Assembly (NCBI GenBank): GCA_900548585.1
Contig: URLI01000010.1
Location: 1-54,364 of the forward strand
Direction: 5' to 3'
Length of the DNA stretch: 54,364 nucleotides
DNA from: an uncultured Prevotella sp.
Lineage (GTDB): Bacteria > Bacteroidota > Bacteroidia > Bacteroidales > Bacteroidaceae
This document shows positions 17,612-27,484 of this stretch, one piece after another. The first letter of the stretch is position 1, and each line of letters starts with the position of its first letter. Under the pieces are notes generated by a model, which was given only the letters and a program-made list of their open reading frames with translations, was not told where the DNA came from and ran no database searches. Position numbers and translations under genes: made by a program.

Positions 17612-18550
17612 ATGAACGACAGGCCATGCCATGACATTGGCAAGAGAAAAAACGGCTTACTGGCAGTGATACTCGGCCCCACAGGCGTAGGCAAGACAGA
17701 ACTTTGCCTCGGTGTGGCCGAGCATTTCCATATACCCATAATCAATGCAGACTCGCGGCAGATATTCCGTGAGATACCCATCGGTACCGCAGCGCCGACC
17801 GCAGCGCAGCAGGCCAGGGTGAAGCATTTCTTCGTAGGCAACCACAGCATCGGCGACTACTACAGCGCGTCGTCCTACGAACAGGACGCGCTGGCGGAGA
17901 CAAACCGCCAACTGGAACACGGGCCACTGGCACTGCTCACCGGAGGGAGCATGATGTATATCGACGCCGTGTGCAAAGGCATTGACGACATACCCACCAT
18001 ACGCGACGACATACGCGGCGAGGTGAAACGCAGATACGCCGAGGGAGGACTTGAGCCGCTCGTGGAACAACTGCTGCTACTCGACCCCGAACACTACAAG
18101 ACCGTTGACAGGAAGAACCCACGACGGGTGATGCATGCACTGGAGATTTGCCTGCAAACCGGAAAGACATACACGTCGTTCAGGAAAAACGATAAAAAAG
18201 AACGCCCTTTCAATATAATAAAGATTGGACTGAACCGCCCGCGCGAGGAGCTATACGAACGCATAAACCGCCGCGTGGACCAGATGGTTGCCGATGGACT
18301 TTTTGACGAGGCGCGGCGTATGCTCCCGTTCAGGAACGAAAACGCGCTTAACACCGTGGGGTTCAAAGAGATATTCAAATATTTCGACGGCATCTGGCAA
18401 CTCGGTGAGGCGGTTGAGCGCATAAAGGGCAACACACGCAGATATTGCCGCAAGCAACTCACATGGTTCAAACGCGACGGTGAAATAAGGTGGTTCACGC
18501 CAGACAATGTTGAAGAAATCATAAATTATATAGAAAGTATGATTGACTGA
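17612..18550 (+). CDS. miaA: tRNA dimethylallyltransferase (copy 1)
   Basis: Adds an isopentenyl group to A37 of tRNAs that read UNN codons. The P-loop GPTGVGKTE, the INADSRQIFREIPIGTAAP block with the catalytic Asp-Ser-Arg, TGGSMMYIDAVCKGID and the NPRRVMHALEICLQTGK region are present in 312 residues. The family also contains the tail RYCRKQLTWFKRD, found here. It closes the lipid A block, 61 bp after lpxA. A second, quite different copy lies at 42168-43109. Confidence 0.93.
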   Translation: MNDRPCHDIGKRKNGLLAVILGPTGVGKTELCLGVAEHFHIPIINADSRQIFREIPIGTAAPTAAQQARVKHFFVGNHSIGDYYSASSYEQDALAETNRQLEHGPLALLTGGSMMYIDAVCKGIDDIPTIRDDIRGEVKRRYAEGGLEPLVEQLLLLDPEHYKTVDRKNPRRVMHALEICLQTGKTYTSFRKNDKKERPFNIIKIGLNRPREELYERINRRVDQMVADGLFDEARRMLPFRNENALNTVGFKEIFKYFDGIWQLGEAVERIKGNTRRYCRKQLTWFKRDGEIRWFTPDNVEEIINYIESMID

Positions 18551-18563
18551 CACGCTTTTTTCG

Positions 18564-18571
18564 TATTTTTG
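18564..18571 (+). promoter_or_regulatory. -7 box of the penicillin-binding protein gene
   Basis: TATTTTTG at 18564-18571, 30 bp before the ATG at 18602. It overlaps the alternative start at 18569, which argues against that start. Confidence 0.5.
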
Positions 18572-18601
18572 CAGAACAATGTTTTATTGAAGAGATATAA
18601 A

Positions 18602-21073
18602 ATGGCAAAGAAATCATTTTCAGGGAAAATATCAAAGACCATATCATGGAGCAGGAAGAAACTATACTCTGCCTGCCGTTGGTATAAGCACCTGTATATC
18701 AACCGCCCGTGGTATGTCAAGACATTGACAGCCATAGCCTCGCTCATCGTTGCATTCATGCTCTACCTCGGAGCGGTTGACATCAATTTCCTGTGGCTGT
18801 TCGGCAAGTCGCCAGGCTTTGCACAGATAAGCAATCCCATGACGAGCAACGCCTCAGAGATTTACAGCGCCGACGGCGTGCTGCTTGGAAGATACTACAA
18901 CGAGAACCGCACGCCGGTGAAACATTCCGACGTGAACCCAATATTCTGGCACGCCCTGATAGACACCGAGGACGAGCGCTTCTACAAACATTTCGGCATT
19001 GACCCCATAGGGCTGTTTGCAGTGGCCAAGGACATGGTGTTCGGAGGCGACGCACGCGGCGCGTCCACCATCACACAGCAACTGGCCAAGAACATGTTCC
19101 GCGTGAGGACACAGTACAGCACAGGCCTGCTCGGGAAGATACCAGGCATACGCATACTGATAATGAAGAGCAAGGAATGGATAATCGCCGTGAAGCTCGA
19201 GTGCCTCTACAGCAAAGAGGAGATACTCACCATGTATGCAAACACTGTCGATTTCGGGGCTAACTCCTTCGGGATAAAGACGGCGTGCAGGACATATTTC
19301 AACACCACGCCGCAGAAAATGAGGACGGAACAAGCGGCAACACTCGTGGGAATGCTTAAGGCAACAACGACGTACAGCCCCATCACCAACCCGAAGAACA
19401 GCATGGCAAGGCGTAACGTTGTACTGGAAAACATGCTGAGACACAACGACATAACGAGGGAGGAGAAAGACTCACTGTCGAAACTGCCAATAAGACTCGA
19501 CGTGAAGGTGGACAACCCATACGACGGACAGGCAACATATTTCCGTGAGGCGGTGGCGAAACATCTAAAGGACTGGTGCGAATACAATGGCTACGACCTA
19601 TACACGAGCGGACTGAAGATTTACACCACAATCGACACACGGATGCAGAAATATGCCGAGGAGGCGGCATTCCAGCAGATGAAACAGGTTCAGCGCAACT
19701 TCAACAACCACTGGCAGGGGGCTGATCCCTGGCGGGATGAGAACCAGCAGGTGATACCCGGCTTCATTGAGGGCATCGCAAGGAAACTGCCCGTGTATGG
19801 TAGCCTCGCGAAGAAATTCCCCAACTCGCCGGACTCTATCGACCATTATCTCAACAAGCCGCACAAGGTGACCCTGTTCGACTATGAGAAAGGTCACATA
19901 GAGAAAGAGATGTCAACTATGGACTCCATAAGATACATGGTGAGCTTCATGCACTGCGGCTTCGTGGCAATGGAACCGCAGACGGGATATGTCAAGGCGT
20001 GGGTTGGCGACATCGACTTCGATTCGTGGAAATACGACAAGGTGGAGGCCATGAGGCAGCCTGGGTCAACATTCAAACTATTCGTATATACCGAGGCCAT
20101 GAACCAGGGACTCACACCATGCGACAAACGGCGCGACGAGTATATAAGGATGGAGGTGTATGACAAGAAGAAACACGAGACAACCATCTGGACTCCGCAC
20201 AACTCCGACGGACGCTTCACCGGGGACAGCATACCGCTTAAGTCGGCATTCGCAAGGAGCATCAACACCATCGCCGTGCGGCTCGGACAGGAGATGGGTA
20301 TAAAGAACATCATCGCCACGGCGGAGCGAATGGGAATAAAGAGCCCGCTCGACGACCAGCCCTCACTGGCTCTCGGGTCAAACGACGTCAACCTGCTCGA
20401 GATGGTGAACGCATACTCCACAATAGCCAACAACGGTGTACATGTGGAGCCAGTGCTCGTCACGCGTATCATCGACCACAACGGCGAGGAGGTGTACATT
20501 GCGCCGTCTGAAAGCGAGGAGGCCGTCCCAAGGAAGTCGGCAGGACTCGTTCAGCAACTACTGATGGGCGGAATGCGCGAGCCGGGAGGCACGTCGATGT
20601 CGCTGTGGCAATACGTCAGCCCGTTCACAGACACCGATTTTGGTGGCAAGACAGGAACATCAAACAACCACTCCGACGCCTGGTTCATGGGCGTCTCGCC
20701 GCGACTTGTGGCCGGGGCGTGGGTAGGAGGCGAATACCGCAGCATACACTTCAGGACGGGGGCACTTGGGCAAGGCTCGCGGACGGCGCTGCCCATCTGC
20801 GGGATGTTCTTCAAGAAAGTTCTCGCTGACCCAGCATTCAAATATTACAGGAAGCACTTCCCCGACCCGATGTCGCTCGGCATAACAAAAGACATGTACT
20901 ACTGCGGCGGCTGGTCTCCGGCGCGGCAGGAGAGAAACGACAGCACCTACGAAGACGACGGGGACGAGACGGAGCGTGACGAGAACGGATACCCCGTCCT
21001 GCCTCCCAACAACAATGACAAGAAAAGCGGCAACGACGACAAAGGGGAGGAGGTTCTTTTCGATGATATATAA
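18602..21073 (+). CDS. Class A penicillin-binding protein (PBP1A-like)
   Basis: A bifunctional peptidoglycan glycosyltransferase and transpeptidase of 823 residues, anchored by one N-terminal membrane helix (TAIASLIVAFMLYLGAV, around residues 38-55). The glycosyltransferase domain has the catalytic Glu in IDTEDERFYKHFGIDP and the motif ASTITQQLAKNMF. The transpeptidase domain has the active-site STFK (in RQPGSTFKLFVY), SIN (SINTIA) and KTGTSN motifs. The C-terminal about 60 residues are a charged, disordered tail. The ATG at 18602 is chosen over 18569 because the latter lies inside the promoter box. Confidence 0.94.
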   Translation: MAKKSFSGKISKTISWSRKKLYSACRWYKHLYINRPWYVKTLTAIASLIVAFMLYLGAVDINFLWLFGKSPGFAQISNPMTSNASEIYSADGVLLGRYYNENRTPVKHSDVNPIFWHALIDTEDERFYKHFGIDPIGLFAVAKDMVFGGDARGASTITQQLAKNMFRVRTQYSTGLLGKIPGIRILIMKSKEWIIAVKLECLYSKEEILTMYANTVDFGANSFGIKTACRTYFNTTPQKMRTEQAATLVGMLKATTTYSPITNPKNSMARRNVVLENMLRHNDITREEKDSLSKLPIRLDVKVDNPYDGQATYFREAVAKHLKDWCEYNGYDLYTSGLKIYTTIDTRMQKYAEEAAFQQMKQVQRNFNNHWQGADPWRDENQQVIPGFIEGIARKLPVYGSLAKKFPNSPDSIDHYLNKPHKVTLFDYEKGHIEKEMSTMDSIRYMVSFMHCGFVAMEPQTGYVKAWVGDIDFDSWKYDKVEAMRQPGSTFKLFVYTEAMNQGLTPCDKRRDEYIRMEVYDKKKHETTIWTPHNSDGRFTGDSIPLKSAFARSINTIAVRLGQEMGIKNIIATAERMGIKSPLDDQPSLALGSNDVNLLEMVNAYSTIANNGVHVEPVLVTRIIDHNGEEVYIAPSESEEAVPRKSAGLVQQLLMGGMREPGGTSMSLWQYVSPFTDTDFGGKTGTSNNHSDAWFMGVSPRLVAGAWVGGEYRSIHFRTGALGQGSRTALPICGMFFKKVLADPAFKYYRKHFPDPMSLGITKDMYYCGGWSPARQERNDSTYEDDGDETERDENGYPVLPPNNNDKKSGNDDKGEEVLFDDI

Positions 21074-21079
21074 ACACAA

Positions 21080-21120
21080 GTGCCGGACAAGCCCACATGG
21101 CCTGCCCGGCATTTGCTGTT
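21080..21120 (+). terminator. Terminator after the penicillin-binding protein gene
   Basis: Imperfect stem TGCCGGACAAGCC (21081-21093) against GGCCTGCCCGGCA (21099-21111) with a short loop, followed by TTTGCTGTTTTCT. It marks the end of the GC-rich block before the low-GC island. Confidence 0.55.
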
Positions 21121-21372
21121 TTCTGGACTGACAAGGCGTGCAGCCATGAAAAGATGTTTACCGACTTTTTGCGGGCATAATCAGTCATTAAGAATTAAGG
21201 GAAACAGGAGAAAATGCAGGGAATGTAACTATTTGAAATAGTACTATTTAGCATTTTCTTGTTATTATAATGGTAAGCGAAAACGAGCATAAAACGGCAG
21301 GAGTTCCGTTACCAAACCGTAACCCATCGAAGAAGTCACCTGATTTTGGATGCCGCAAAAGGTCTTTTAACT

Positions 21373-21754
21373 ATGTTTATCAGAAAGAAAAGACATCGTT
21401 CCGGCAATATCTGAGTTATCGTTGTCGAGAAAATTGGAGGCAAAATGAAGGAACTTGCCACAATTGGAGTAGCATATAATAAAGGTGACTTGAATCGCAC
21501 GGCTACAAGTATATAATAGGTGCGAAGATAAAGAATGAAAGTCAGCAGGTCAGGAACTGGATACTGGGACAGCCCAAGCGCGACTGCCTGATGGTTGAAT
21601 ATGACAAAGGGGGCGGACGCCGTCTCCTGGTCGGCTATACAGATGACCGTGCAAATAAAGATGCCTATAACCTGGAAAGGGGTATACGCAGGCTGGAAAA
21701 GGCGCAAAATAACACGATTTGTCGTATGAGCCAAAATAATTTCCAATTTCTTTG
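21373..21754 (+). pseudogene. Decayed IS1634-like (IS4 superfamily) transposase
   Basis: The first reading gives MFIRKKRHRSGNISVIVVEK, then KELATIGVAYNKGDLN, the typical start of IS1634-group transposases (MFIR.K..SG..SV.VV.K..GK). It runs into a stop at about 21514. A different frame then gives YKYIIGAKIKNESQQVRNWI, LMVEYDKGGGRRLLVGYTDD and NLERGIRRLEKAQ, which belong to the middle of the same transposase. Most of the N-terminal half, the rest of the catalytic core and the C-terminus are missing, so the element cannot move by itself. Confidence 0.7.
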
Positions 21755-21940
21755 AATTTCTCAAGAATGTTATATACTCATGCCGGTGAAGAAATAACGA
21801 ACAATAGGCTTATGGTCGTAATTCATCCTTTGACTGGAATTCTCTCTCCGTCTACGAAATACGTTCTTCTTATTGGTGGTGATTGACAACGTACAGTGAA
21901 CGTTAGTAATTTTTGAAAAGGAGAAATGGGTATTCAGCAA

Positions 21941-21978
21941 TTTTGCAACCGAGTTGCAAAAAGGAATATCTACCTTTG
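21941..21978 (+). promoter_or_regulatory. Palindromic operator next to the efflux-locus promoter
   Basis: Perfect 9-bp arms TTTTGCAAC (21941-21949) and GTTGCAAAA (21953-21961) are separated by CGA. Ten bases downstream is a TACCTTTG -7 box (21971-21978). The palindrome occupies the -10 to -40 region of the promoter, where a repressor would block transcription. Size and position fit a metal-responsive repressor (Fur/Zur-like or similar), but the regulator is not identified. Confidence 0.6.
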
Positions 21979-21982
21979 CAAC

Positions 21983-22462
21983 GTGATAAAAAAGAAAGTT
22001 TACATATCCTGTATTTGGTTGGCAACATTACTAATGTTGTCAACAGCTTTCTTGCCTCACCATCATCACTTAAAAATGCTATGTTTTACTCAAGAGAAGT
22101 GTCAGATAGATAGTCGTATTAATGATCAGCATACAACACATCAAACTACTGGGTCGGAAAGGGGATGTGCAATTGAGCAAATCAAACAAGCATTTACAAC
22201 AGAGAAAGATTTACATCAGAGTGACCAATATCTTTTGCAAGAAATATGCTTGCTATATTCCGTCCTGTCCGCACTCATTTATTTTCGAGCAAATAACTCA
22301 TCCCTTAGAAAGTTCTTACGTCATCCTATAATTCTTCTACATGACGGATGGATTGAGTCGCGTGGGCTGCGCGCACCACCCACATTATACAGCATTATTT
22401 TTTCAGGAAGTGTTCAAATACTTTCTGTTGATGTAGCATATAATTATACAATACTCTGTTAA
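21983..22462 (+). CDS. DUF6769-like protein of a metal-efflux locus
   Basis: From the GTG at 21983 the protein is 159 residues and starts MIKKKVYISCIWLATLLMLS, a signal peptide or membrane anchor, directly followed by FLPHHHH, a histidine cluster. A later segment ends WIESRGLRAPP, which matches the conserved C-terminal region of the small DUF6769 proteins found beside CusA-type efflux genes in Bacteroidetes; about 25 extra residues follow. Histidine-rich exported proteins at such loci are suspected to bind or sense metal, but that is inference. The reading frame is open from an ATG at 21926, but that start lies upstream of the promoter and operator, so the GTG is preferred. A transposase remnant now separates it from the pump gene. 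Confidence 0.6.
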   Translation: MIKKKVYISCIWLATLLMLSTAFLPHHHHLKMLCFTQEKCQIDSRINDQHTTHQTTGSERGCAIEQIKQAFTTEKDLHQSDQYLLQEICLLYSVLSALIYFRANNSSLRKFLRHPIILLHDGWIESRGLRAPPTLYSIIFSGSVQILSVDVAYNYTILC

Positions 22463-22573
22463 TTCTAATATAATCGTTTAAAAATGAGAGAGTTAATTAA
22501 CTATATATGACTAATAAAATTTGGTCACATGGCTGATTATCAGTAACTTTATAGTAGACTAAACATAAAGTAA

Positions 22574-23104
22574 ATGACATCAGAACCACTCGACCAATAT
22601 ACGGAAATTTGCAGAGATGCCATCAAAAGCTCATCTGCAAAGTTTGGCAAAACTTTCGAGAATCTTCTATTGGAAATACTCTTATTATATATGGCGATAC
22701 AAAGAAATATTTGTCGAAGGTCACCGATATTGTCGTCGCTGATGCCTTATTCTCCATACGTCAGTTTGTGGACGGAATCAAGAAGCAAGGCCTTCATCTT
22801 GTCAGCCGTTTCAGGGATACGGCGAGCCTATACTATGTGTACACGGAACCTCGTTCCAATAAGCCCGGACGTCCCAAAACACTTGACGGGGAAATCAGTT
22901 ACGAGAAAACTCGACCTCACGCGTATGGCAAAGGTGATGATGAAGGAAAACAGGCTGCCGTATTCCATGGATTATTTCAAGGAAATCATGGCGAGTACAT
23001 ACATCGCAAAATTAATTTTCGACAGGTTTCGGAGCGTACCGAACCGGAAGTTAATTAGTCATACTATCAAAGAACTCTTTGGCTGGCAGCGGAAAGCTGC
23101 GTAG
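22574..23104 (+). pseudogene. Frameshifted DDE transposase fragment
   Basis: Three pieces of one transposase are read in alternating frames. Frame 2 gives QYTEICRDAIKSSSAKFGKT and LLLEILLLYMAI; frame 1 then gives VTDIVVADALFSIRQFVDGI and LHLVSRFRDTASLYYVYTEP with GRPKTLDGEI; frame 2 resumes with KLDLTRMAKVMM and ends TIKELFGWQRKAA, a typical C-terminus. The central catalytic stretch between LDLTRM and the C-terminus is deleted. It is a DDE_Tnp_1/IS4-type protein; I cannot name the IS. It lies between the DUF6769 gene and cusA. Confidence 0.7.
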
Positions 23105-23146
23105 CCATTATCTCAAATTTTAACGAACTATTGATTATATATAAAC

Positions 23147-26100
23147 ATGATAAATCGAATTATTTATTTTTCCATCAAACATAAGTTTGTGGTGGCATTA
23201 CTATTGGTTGCCATCATCTCAGGTGGTATCTATTCGTTACGTACCATCAATGTAGACTCAACCCCTGATATAACAAATAATCAAGTACAAGTTATTACGG
23301 TGTCAGAAATTTTATCAACAGCTGATATTGAGCAATTTGTTACTTATCCCGTCGAACTTGCAATGTCTAATCTTCCTGGTGTGGAAGATATCCGTTCGGT
23401 TTCTCGCTTTGGACTATCGGTTGTTACCATTGTTTTCAAAGACGATATGGGTACTTATTTGCCTCGGCAATTAGTACAGGAAAAATTGGAAGAAGTGCGT
23501 AATGATATTCCCAAGAATTTCGGAACACCCGAAATGGGACCGATAACAACTGGTCTCGGGGAAATTTACCAATACACGCTTGTCCCCAAAGATACAGCTC
23601 GCTATACACCACAGGAATTGCGCACAATGCAAGACTGGATAGTAAAGCGACGATTGTCCATGCTACCTGGTGTGGTAGAAGTGAACTCATTTGGTGGCAG
23701 TATAAAGCAATATGAGGTAGCTCTCAATCCAGAAAGGCTCAACGCAATGAAAGTAAGCATTGGCGAAGTTTACGAAGCTTTGAGTCAGAACAATGTAAAC
23801 ACGGGAGGCGCCTATATTGAGAAGAGTCACATGGCTAACTTTATTCGTGGAGATGGACTTGTTAAGTCGTTAGATGATATTAGGAATATCGTTGTGAAGA
23901 ATAATACTGGTCGACCAATTCTTATCGGCGACATCGCTGACAAAGTAGACTTTGGCTCTCAGGTTCGTTACGGCGCATTCACACAAGATGGTCATGAAGC
24001 CGTAGGTGGTATGATATTAATGCTCAAAGGGGCAAACTCGGATAAAGTGGTGACGGCCGTGAAGGAGAGAATGGACGAAGTGCAAAAGTCGCTTCCGTCC
24101 GATATAGAATTAAAACCATTTCTCGATCGTTCCAACCTGATAGAACGTACGACAAGCACTATTTCACGCAATCTGATAGAGGGTGCGCTTATTGTGATTT
24201 TTGTACTTGTCTTATTGTTGGGCAGTGTTCGTGGAGGCCTCATAACGGCTTCTGTTATACCACTTTCGCTACTTTTCGCTTTCATCTTAATGAAAATCTT
24301 TGGTGTATGGGCAAACTTAATGAGCCTTGGTGCTATTGATTTCGGTATCATTGTAGATGGAGCGGTAATTATTGTCGAAGGAATCGTTTTCGAGATTGAA
24401 CGTAGAATAAGCTTTCAGAAAGCTGCATTCGATCGTGCCGAAATGAACAAAATAAGTTACGAGGCAGCTTCCACAATGATGCACTCAGCGTTTTTTGGAC
24501 AGCTCATTATCCTCATCGTATTTACACCAATACTGTTCCTTGCTGGTATAAGTGGAAAAATGTTCGCACCTATGGCCTATACGTTCTCGTTCGCTGTACT
24601 CGGCGCGCTCATTCTCTGCCTAACCTACGTACCGATGGTATCTTCTTTATTGATGAAACCAGCGGCAAATACAAATAGCCGTATGGCTCGCACAGAACGA
24701 TGGTTAAAAAAGCTGAGCAATAGGCTGGTCGCTGTGATTACCAATATATATCACCCCATGCTTCGTTTTGCATTGCGACATAAACAACGTGTTATCATAT
24801 CGGCCGTGGTTTTGTTTACTTTCTCTGCATTTGTTTTTGGTAATATGGGAGGGGAATTTATTCCGGAACTTGACGAAGGAGACATTGCCATGCAAACATT
24901 TTTAAGACCAGGAAGCTCTCTTTCTGAAACCATCAAGAGAGAAAAGGAAGTGGAAACACTATTACTAAAAAGTTTTCCGGAAATTAAAACGGTATGTGCA
25001 CGCATTGGTGTAGCTGATATTCCAACAGATCCAATGGGCTTCGACTATACCGATAGTTTCATTATTTTAGAGAAAGACAAAAGCAAATGGACTTCGGCTC
25101 AAAACAAAGAAGAACTTATTGAAAAAATAAAGAAAAAACTGCAAACCATACCCGGATTGAACTTTTCTTTCTCTCAGCCTGTAGCACTCCGTTTCAATGA
25201 ATTACTTACAGGCGTTCGTGAAGATGTTGCTGTAAAACTCTATGGTGACGATCTGGACAAACTAAACGAACTGGGAGAGCAAATGGTGAATATAATTAGT
25301 AAAATACCAGGTGCAGAAGATGTGGCACTTGAACGTACTGCAGGACTTCCACAAATTACTGTGAGATATGATCGCAAGCGCTTGGCACAATATGGATTAC
25401 AAATAGATAAAATCAACCGATATGTGAGCGCTGCTTTTGCCGGCAGTTCAGCAGGTGTAGTATTTGAGGGAGAAAAGCGCTTCGACCTTGTCATACGCTT
25501 AAATGATGATTATCGAAAGGACATCAGCAATTTGAAGAATCTATTTGTTGACCTCCCAAATGGTACACAGATTCCTCTACGCGAAGTGGCGGACATAAGT
25601 TACCAAGCAGGACCAATGCAAATCTCTCGTGACCAAACTTCTCGACGTATTTATGTAGGAGTTAATGTGCGTGGACGAGACGTTGAATCTGTGGTAGCCG
25701 ATATACAACAACAATTGGGAAAGCAACTAAAATTACCCGCAGGATACTATGTCACGTATGGAGGCGAATACCAAAACTTACAGGAAGCCAAGGCACGTTT
25801 GATGATTATTCTGCCCATAGCATTACTACTCATCTTCTTGCTGCTCTATTTTGCACTGAAATCGTTTAAACAAAGTATAATGATATACATGGCCGTTCCG
25901 CTTGCAACAATGGGAGGCATCTTTGCATTGGCAGTGCGTGGAATGTCATTCTCTATTTCTGCAGGTGTAGGATTTATCGTCTTGTTCGGTGTAGCCGTAC
26001 TTAACGGACTTGTACTCATCAACCGTTTTAATTCATTAAAACAAGAAGGAATGAACAATATCAATAGAAGAATATTAGTTGGGACACGTGAGCGTATTCG

Positions 26101-27484
26101 TCCTATATTACTTACTGCAACAGCAGCTATGCTTGGTTTCTTACCTATGGCTGTCTCGGCATCAGCTGGTGCTGAGGTACAACGACCTTTAGCGACAGTT
26201 GTTATCGGCGGACTCTTCACTGCCACATTGCTCACATTGATTATTATCCCTGTTCTTTATGCATTGGAAGAGAGAATGAAAAAAATATCTTTAAAACGAA
26301 TACTTCCCCTTTCTGTCTTCGCCGTTCTGTTTTTGGTAAATATCCCTAATCAGGCTCACGCACAACAAAAGGTAAATTTGAAACAAGCACTAATATTGGC
26401 CGAACAATACTATCCTTCAATTAAATCTGCACAATTAAGTGTTAAACGTGAAACGGAATTGAAAGCGGGTGTGAATGATATTGGAACAACAGAGTTCTCA
26501 TCTGGAGCGGATGAAATAGGAAAAGGCAAAGATGGAACTTTCACACTTCTGTCTGTTCGTCAAAATCTCAATTTACTTGGTAACAAAGTGCGAACTCGCT
26601 ATCAGGAACAGGCTATTACCACAGCACAAGCTGCAGTTGAACTCACACGGCAACAGCTTCAGAAAAGTGTTAGCCAAGCCTATGTTGCAGCATACGTTAC
26701 GAATAAACGAATGAAAGTATATGCTATAATAGACTCCATCTATCGCAATTTCGAACATGCAGCTAAAGTAAAGTATGATGCTATGGAAATATCTTACTTA
26801 GAGTATCTTACCGCCAAGAAGAAATCCAGACAAATAGTAGAAGATAAACTACAAGCTACAGACGACTATTATACAGCAGTCTTACAACTTTCGCAATGGC
26901 TGGGAAGTGGGTTTTACGAACCTACAACTGCACCTGAAGAATACCTGACAGTGGTTCATAGCGACAGTCTGATTGGTACAACTTTGACTAAACTCTATGC
27001 TGAAAAGGTAAGGTTAGCAGATGAGGGAATTACTTTGGAAAAGTCGAAGTCTCTTCCTACATTCTTCGTGGAAGGTGGAACAAAGATGGTGGGTAATCGG
27101 GCTGGATATTGGAGCATTGGTGCAGGCATTAGCATTCCCTTGTTCAAGAAGACTTATCAAGCACGCGAAAGAGCTGCACGCTTAGAACGAGATATAGCTC
27201 AGGCTAACTATGAAACAGTAGAGATGACAACACAAGCAGCCAAAAGAGTTTCCGAAGCACAGTATAATAAATTGCAGCGCAAGTTAGTGTATTATCAAAA
27301 AACAGCACTACCCACAGCACGTGAACAACAAAAAGGAGCTGCAGCAGCCTATCAGTTAGGAGCTACAGACTATGTAGGATTTATTCAGACAATGGGAGAT
27401 GCTGTGCAAACTGAGCTTGACTATTGGACTGCTTATGAACAACTCCTCCTAACACAAATTGATTTAAAATATCCAAATATATAA
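23147..27484 (+). CDS. cusA: CusA/CzcA-type heavy-metal RND pump fused to an outer membrane factor
   Basis: A 1445-residue fusion. Residues 1-1043 are a heavy-metal RND permease: N-terminal membrane helix, periplasmic domains, and in TM4 DFGIIVDGAVIIVEG with D398 and D404, the proton-relay residues of the HME class. Residues 1044-1072 read as a complete signal peptide (MKKISLKRILPLSVF, then a hydrophobic run ending NQAHA). Residues 1073-1445 are a TolC/CusC-like outer membrane factor (LKQALILAEQYYPSIKSAQL, long coiled-coil repeats). The protein should export monovalent or divalent metal ions (Cu/Ag or Co/Zn/Cd; not decidable). It overlaps the adaptor gene by one base (TAATG). Confidence 0.9.
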   Translation: MINRIIYFSIKHKFVVALLLVAIISGGIYSLRTINVDSTPDITNNQVQVITVSEILSTADIEQFVTYPVELAMSNLPGVEDIRSVSRFGLSVVTIVFKDDMGTYLPRQLVQEKLEEVRNDIPKNFGTPEMGPITTGLGEIYQYTLVPKDTARYTPQELRTMQDWIVKRRLSMLPGVVEVNSFGGSIKQYEVALNPERLNAMKVSIGEVYEALSQNNVNTGGAYIEKSHMANFIRGDGLVKSLDDIRNIVVKNNTGRPILIGDIADKVDFGSQVRYGAFTQDGHEAVGGMILMLKGANSDKVVTAVKERMDEVQKSLPSDIELKPFLDRSNLIERTTSTISRNLIEGALIVIFVLVLLLGSVRGGLITASVIPLSLLFAFILMKIFGVWANLMSLGAIDFGIIVDGAVIIVEGIVFEIERRISFQKAAFDRAEMNKISYEAASTMMHSAFFGQLIILIVFTPILFLAGISGKMFAPMAYTFSFAVLGALILCLTYVPMVSSLLMKPAANTNSRMARTERWLKKLSNRLVAVITNIYHPMLRFALRHKQRVIISAVVLFTFSAFVFGNMGGEFIPELDEGDIAMQTFLRPGSSLSETIKREKEVETLLLKSFPEIKTVCARIGVADIPTDPMGFDYTDSFIILEKDKSKWTSAQNKEELIEKIKKKLQTIPGLNFSFSQPVALRFNELLTGVREDVAVKLYGDDLDKLNELGEQMVNIISKIPGAEDVALERTAGLPQITVRYDRKRLAQYGLQIDKINRYVSAAFAGSSAGVVFEGEKRFDLVIRLNDDYRKDISNLKNLFVDLPNGTQIPLREVADISYQAGPMQISRDQTSRRIYVGVNVRGRDVESVVADIQQQLGKQLKLPAGYYVTYGGEYQNLQEAKARLMIILPIALLLIFLLLYFALKSFKQSIMIYMAVPLATMGGIFALAVRGMSFSISAGVGFIVLFGVAVLNGLVLINRFNSLKQEGMNNINRRILVGTRERIRPILLTATAAMLGFLPMAVSASAGAEVQRPLATVVIGGLFTATLLTLIIIPVLYALEERMKKISLKRILPLSVFAVLFLVNIPNQAHAQQKVNLKQALILAEQYYPSIKSAQLSVKRETELKAGVNDIGTTEFSSGADEIGKGKDGTFTLLSVRQNLNLLGNKVRTRYQEQAITTAQAAVELTRQQLQKSVSQAYVAAYVTNKRMKVYAIIDSIYRNFEHAAKVKYDAMEISYLEYLTAKKKSRQIVEDKLQATDDYYTAVLQLSQWLGSGFYEPTTAPEEYLTVVHSDSLIGTTLTKLYAEKVRLADEGITLEKSKSLPTFFVEGGTKMVGNRAGYWSIGAGISIPLFKKTYQARERAARLERDIAQANYETVEMTTQAAKRVSEAQYNKLQRKLVYYQKTALPTAREQQKGAAAAYQLGATDYVGFIQTMGDAVQTELDYWTAYEQLLLTQIDLKYPNI

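Noticed and set aside
21270..21479. Independent small gene in front of the IS1634-like remnant
   Set aside because: The frame only overlaps the transposase remnant in another phase; the protein has no recognisable features.
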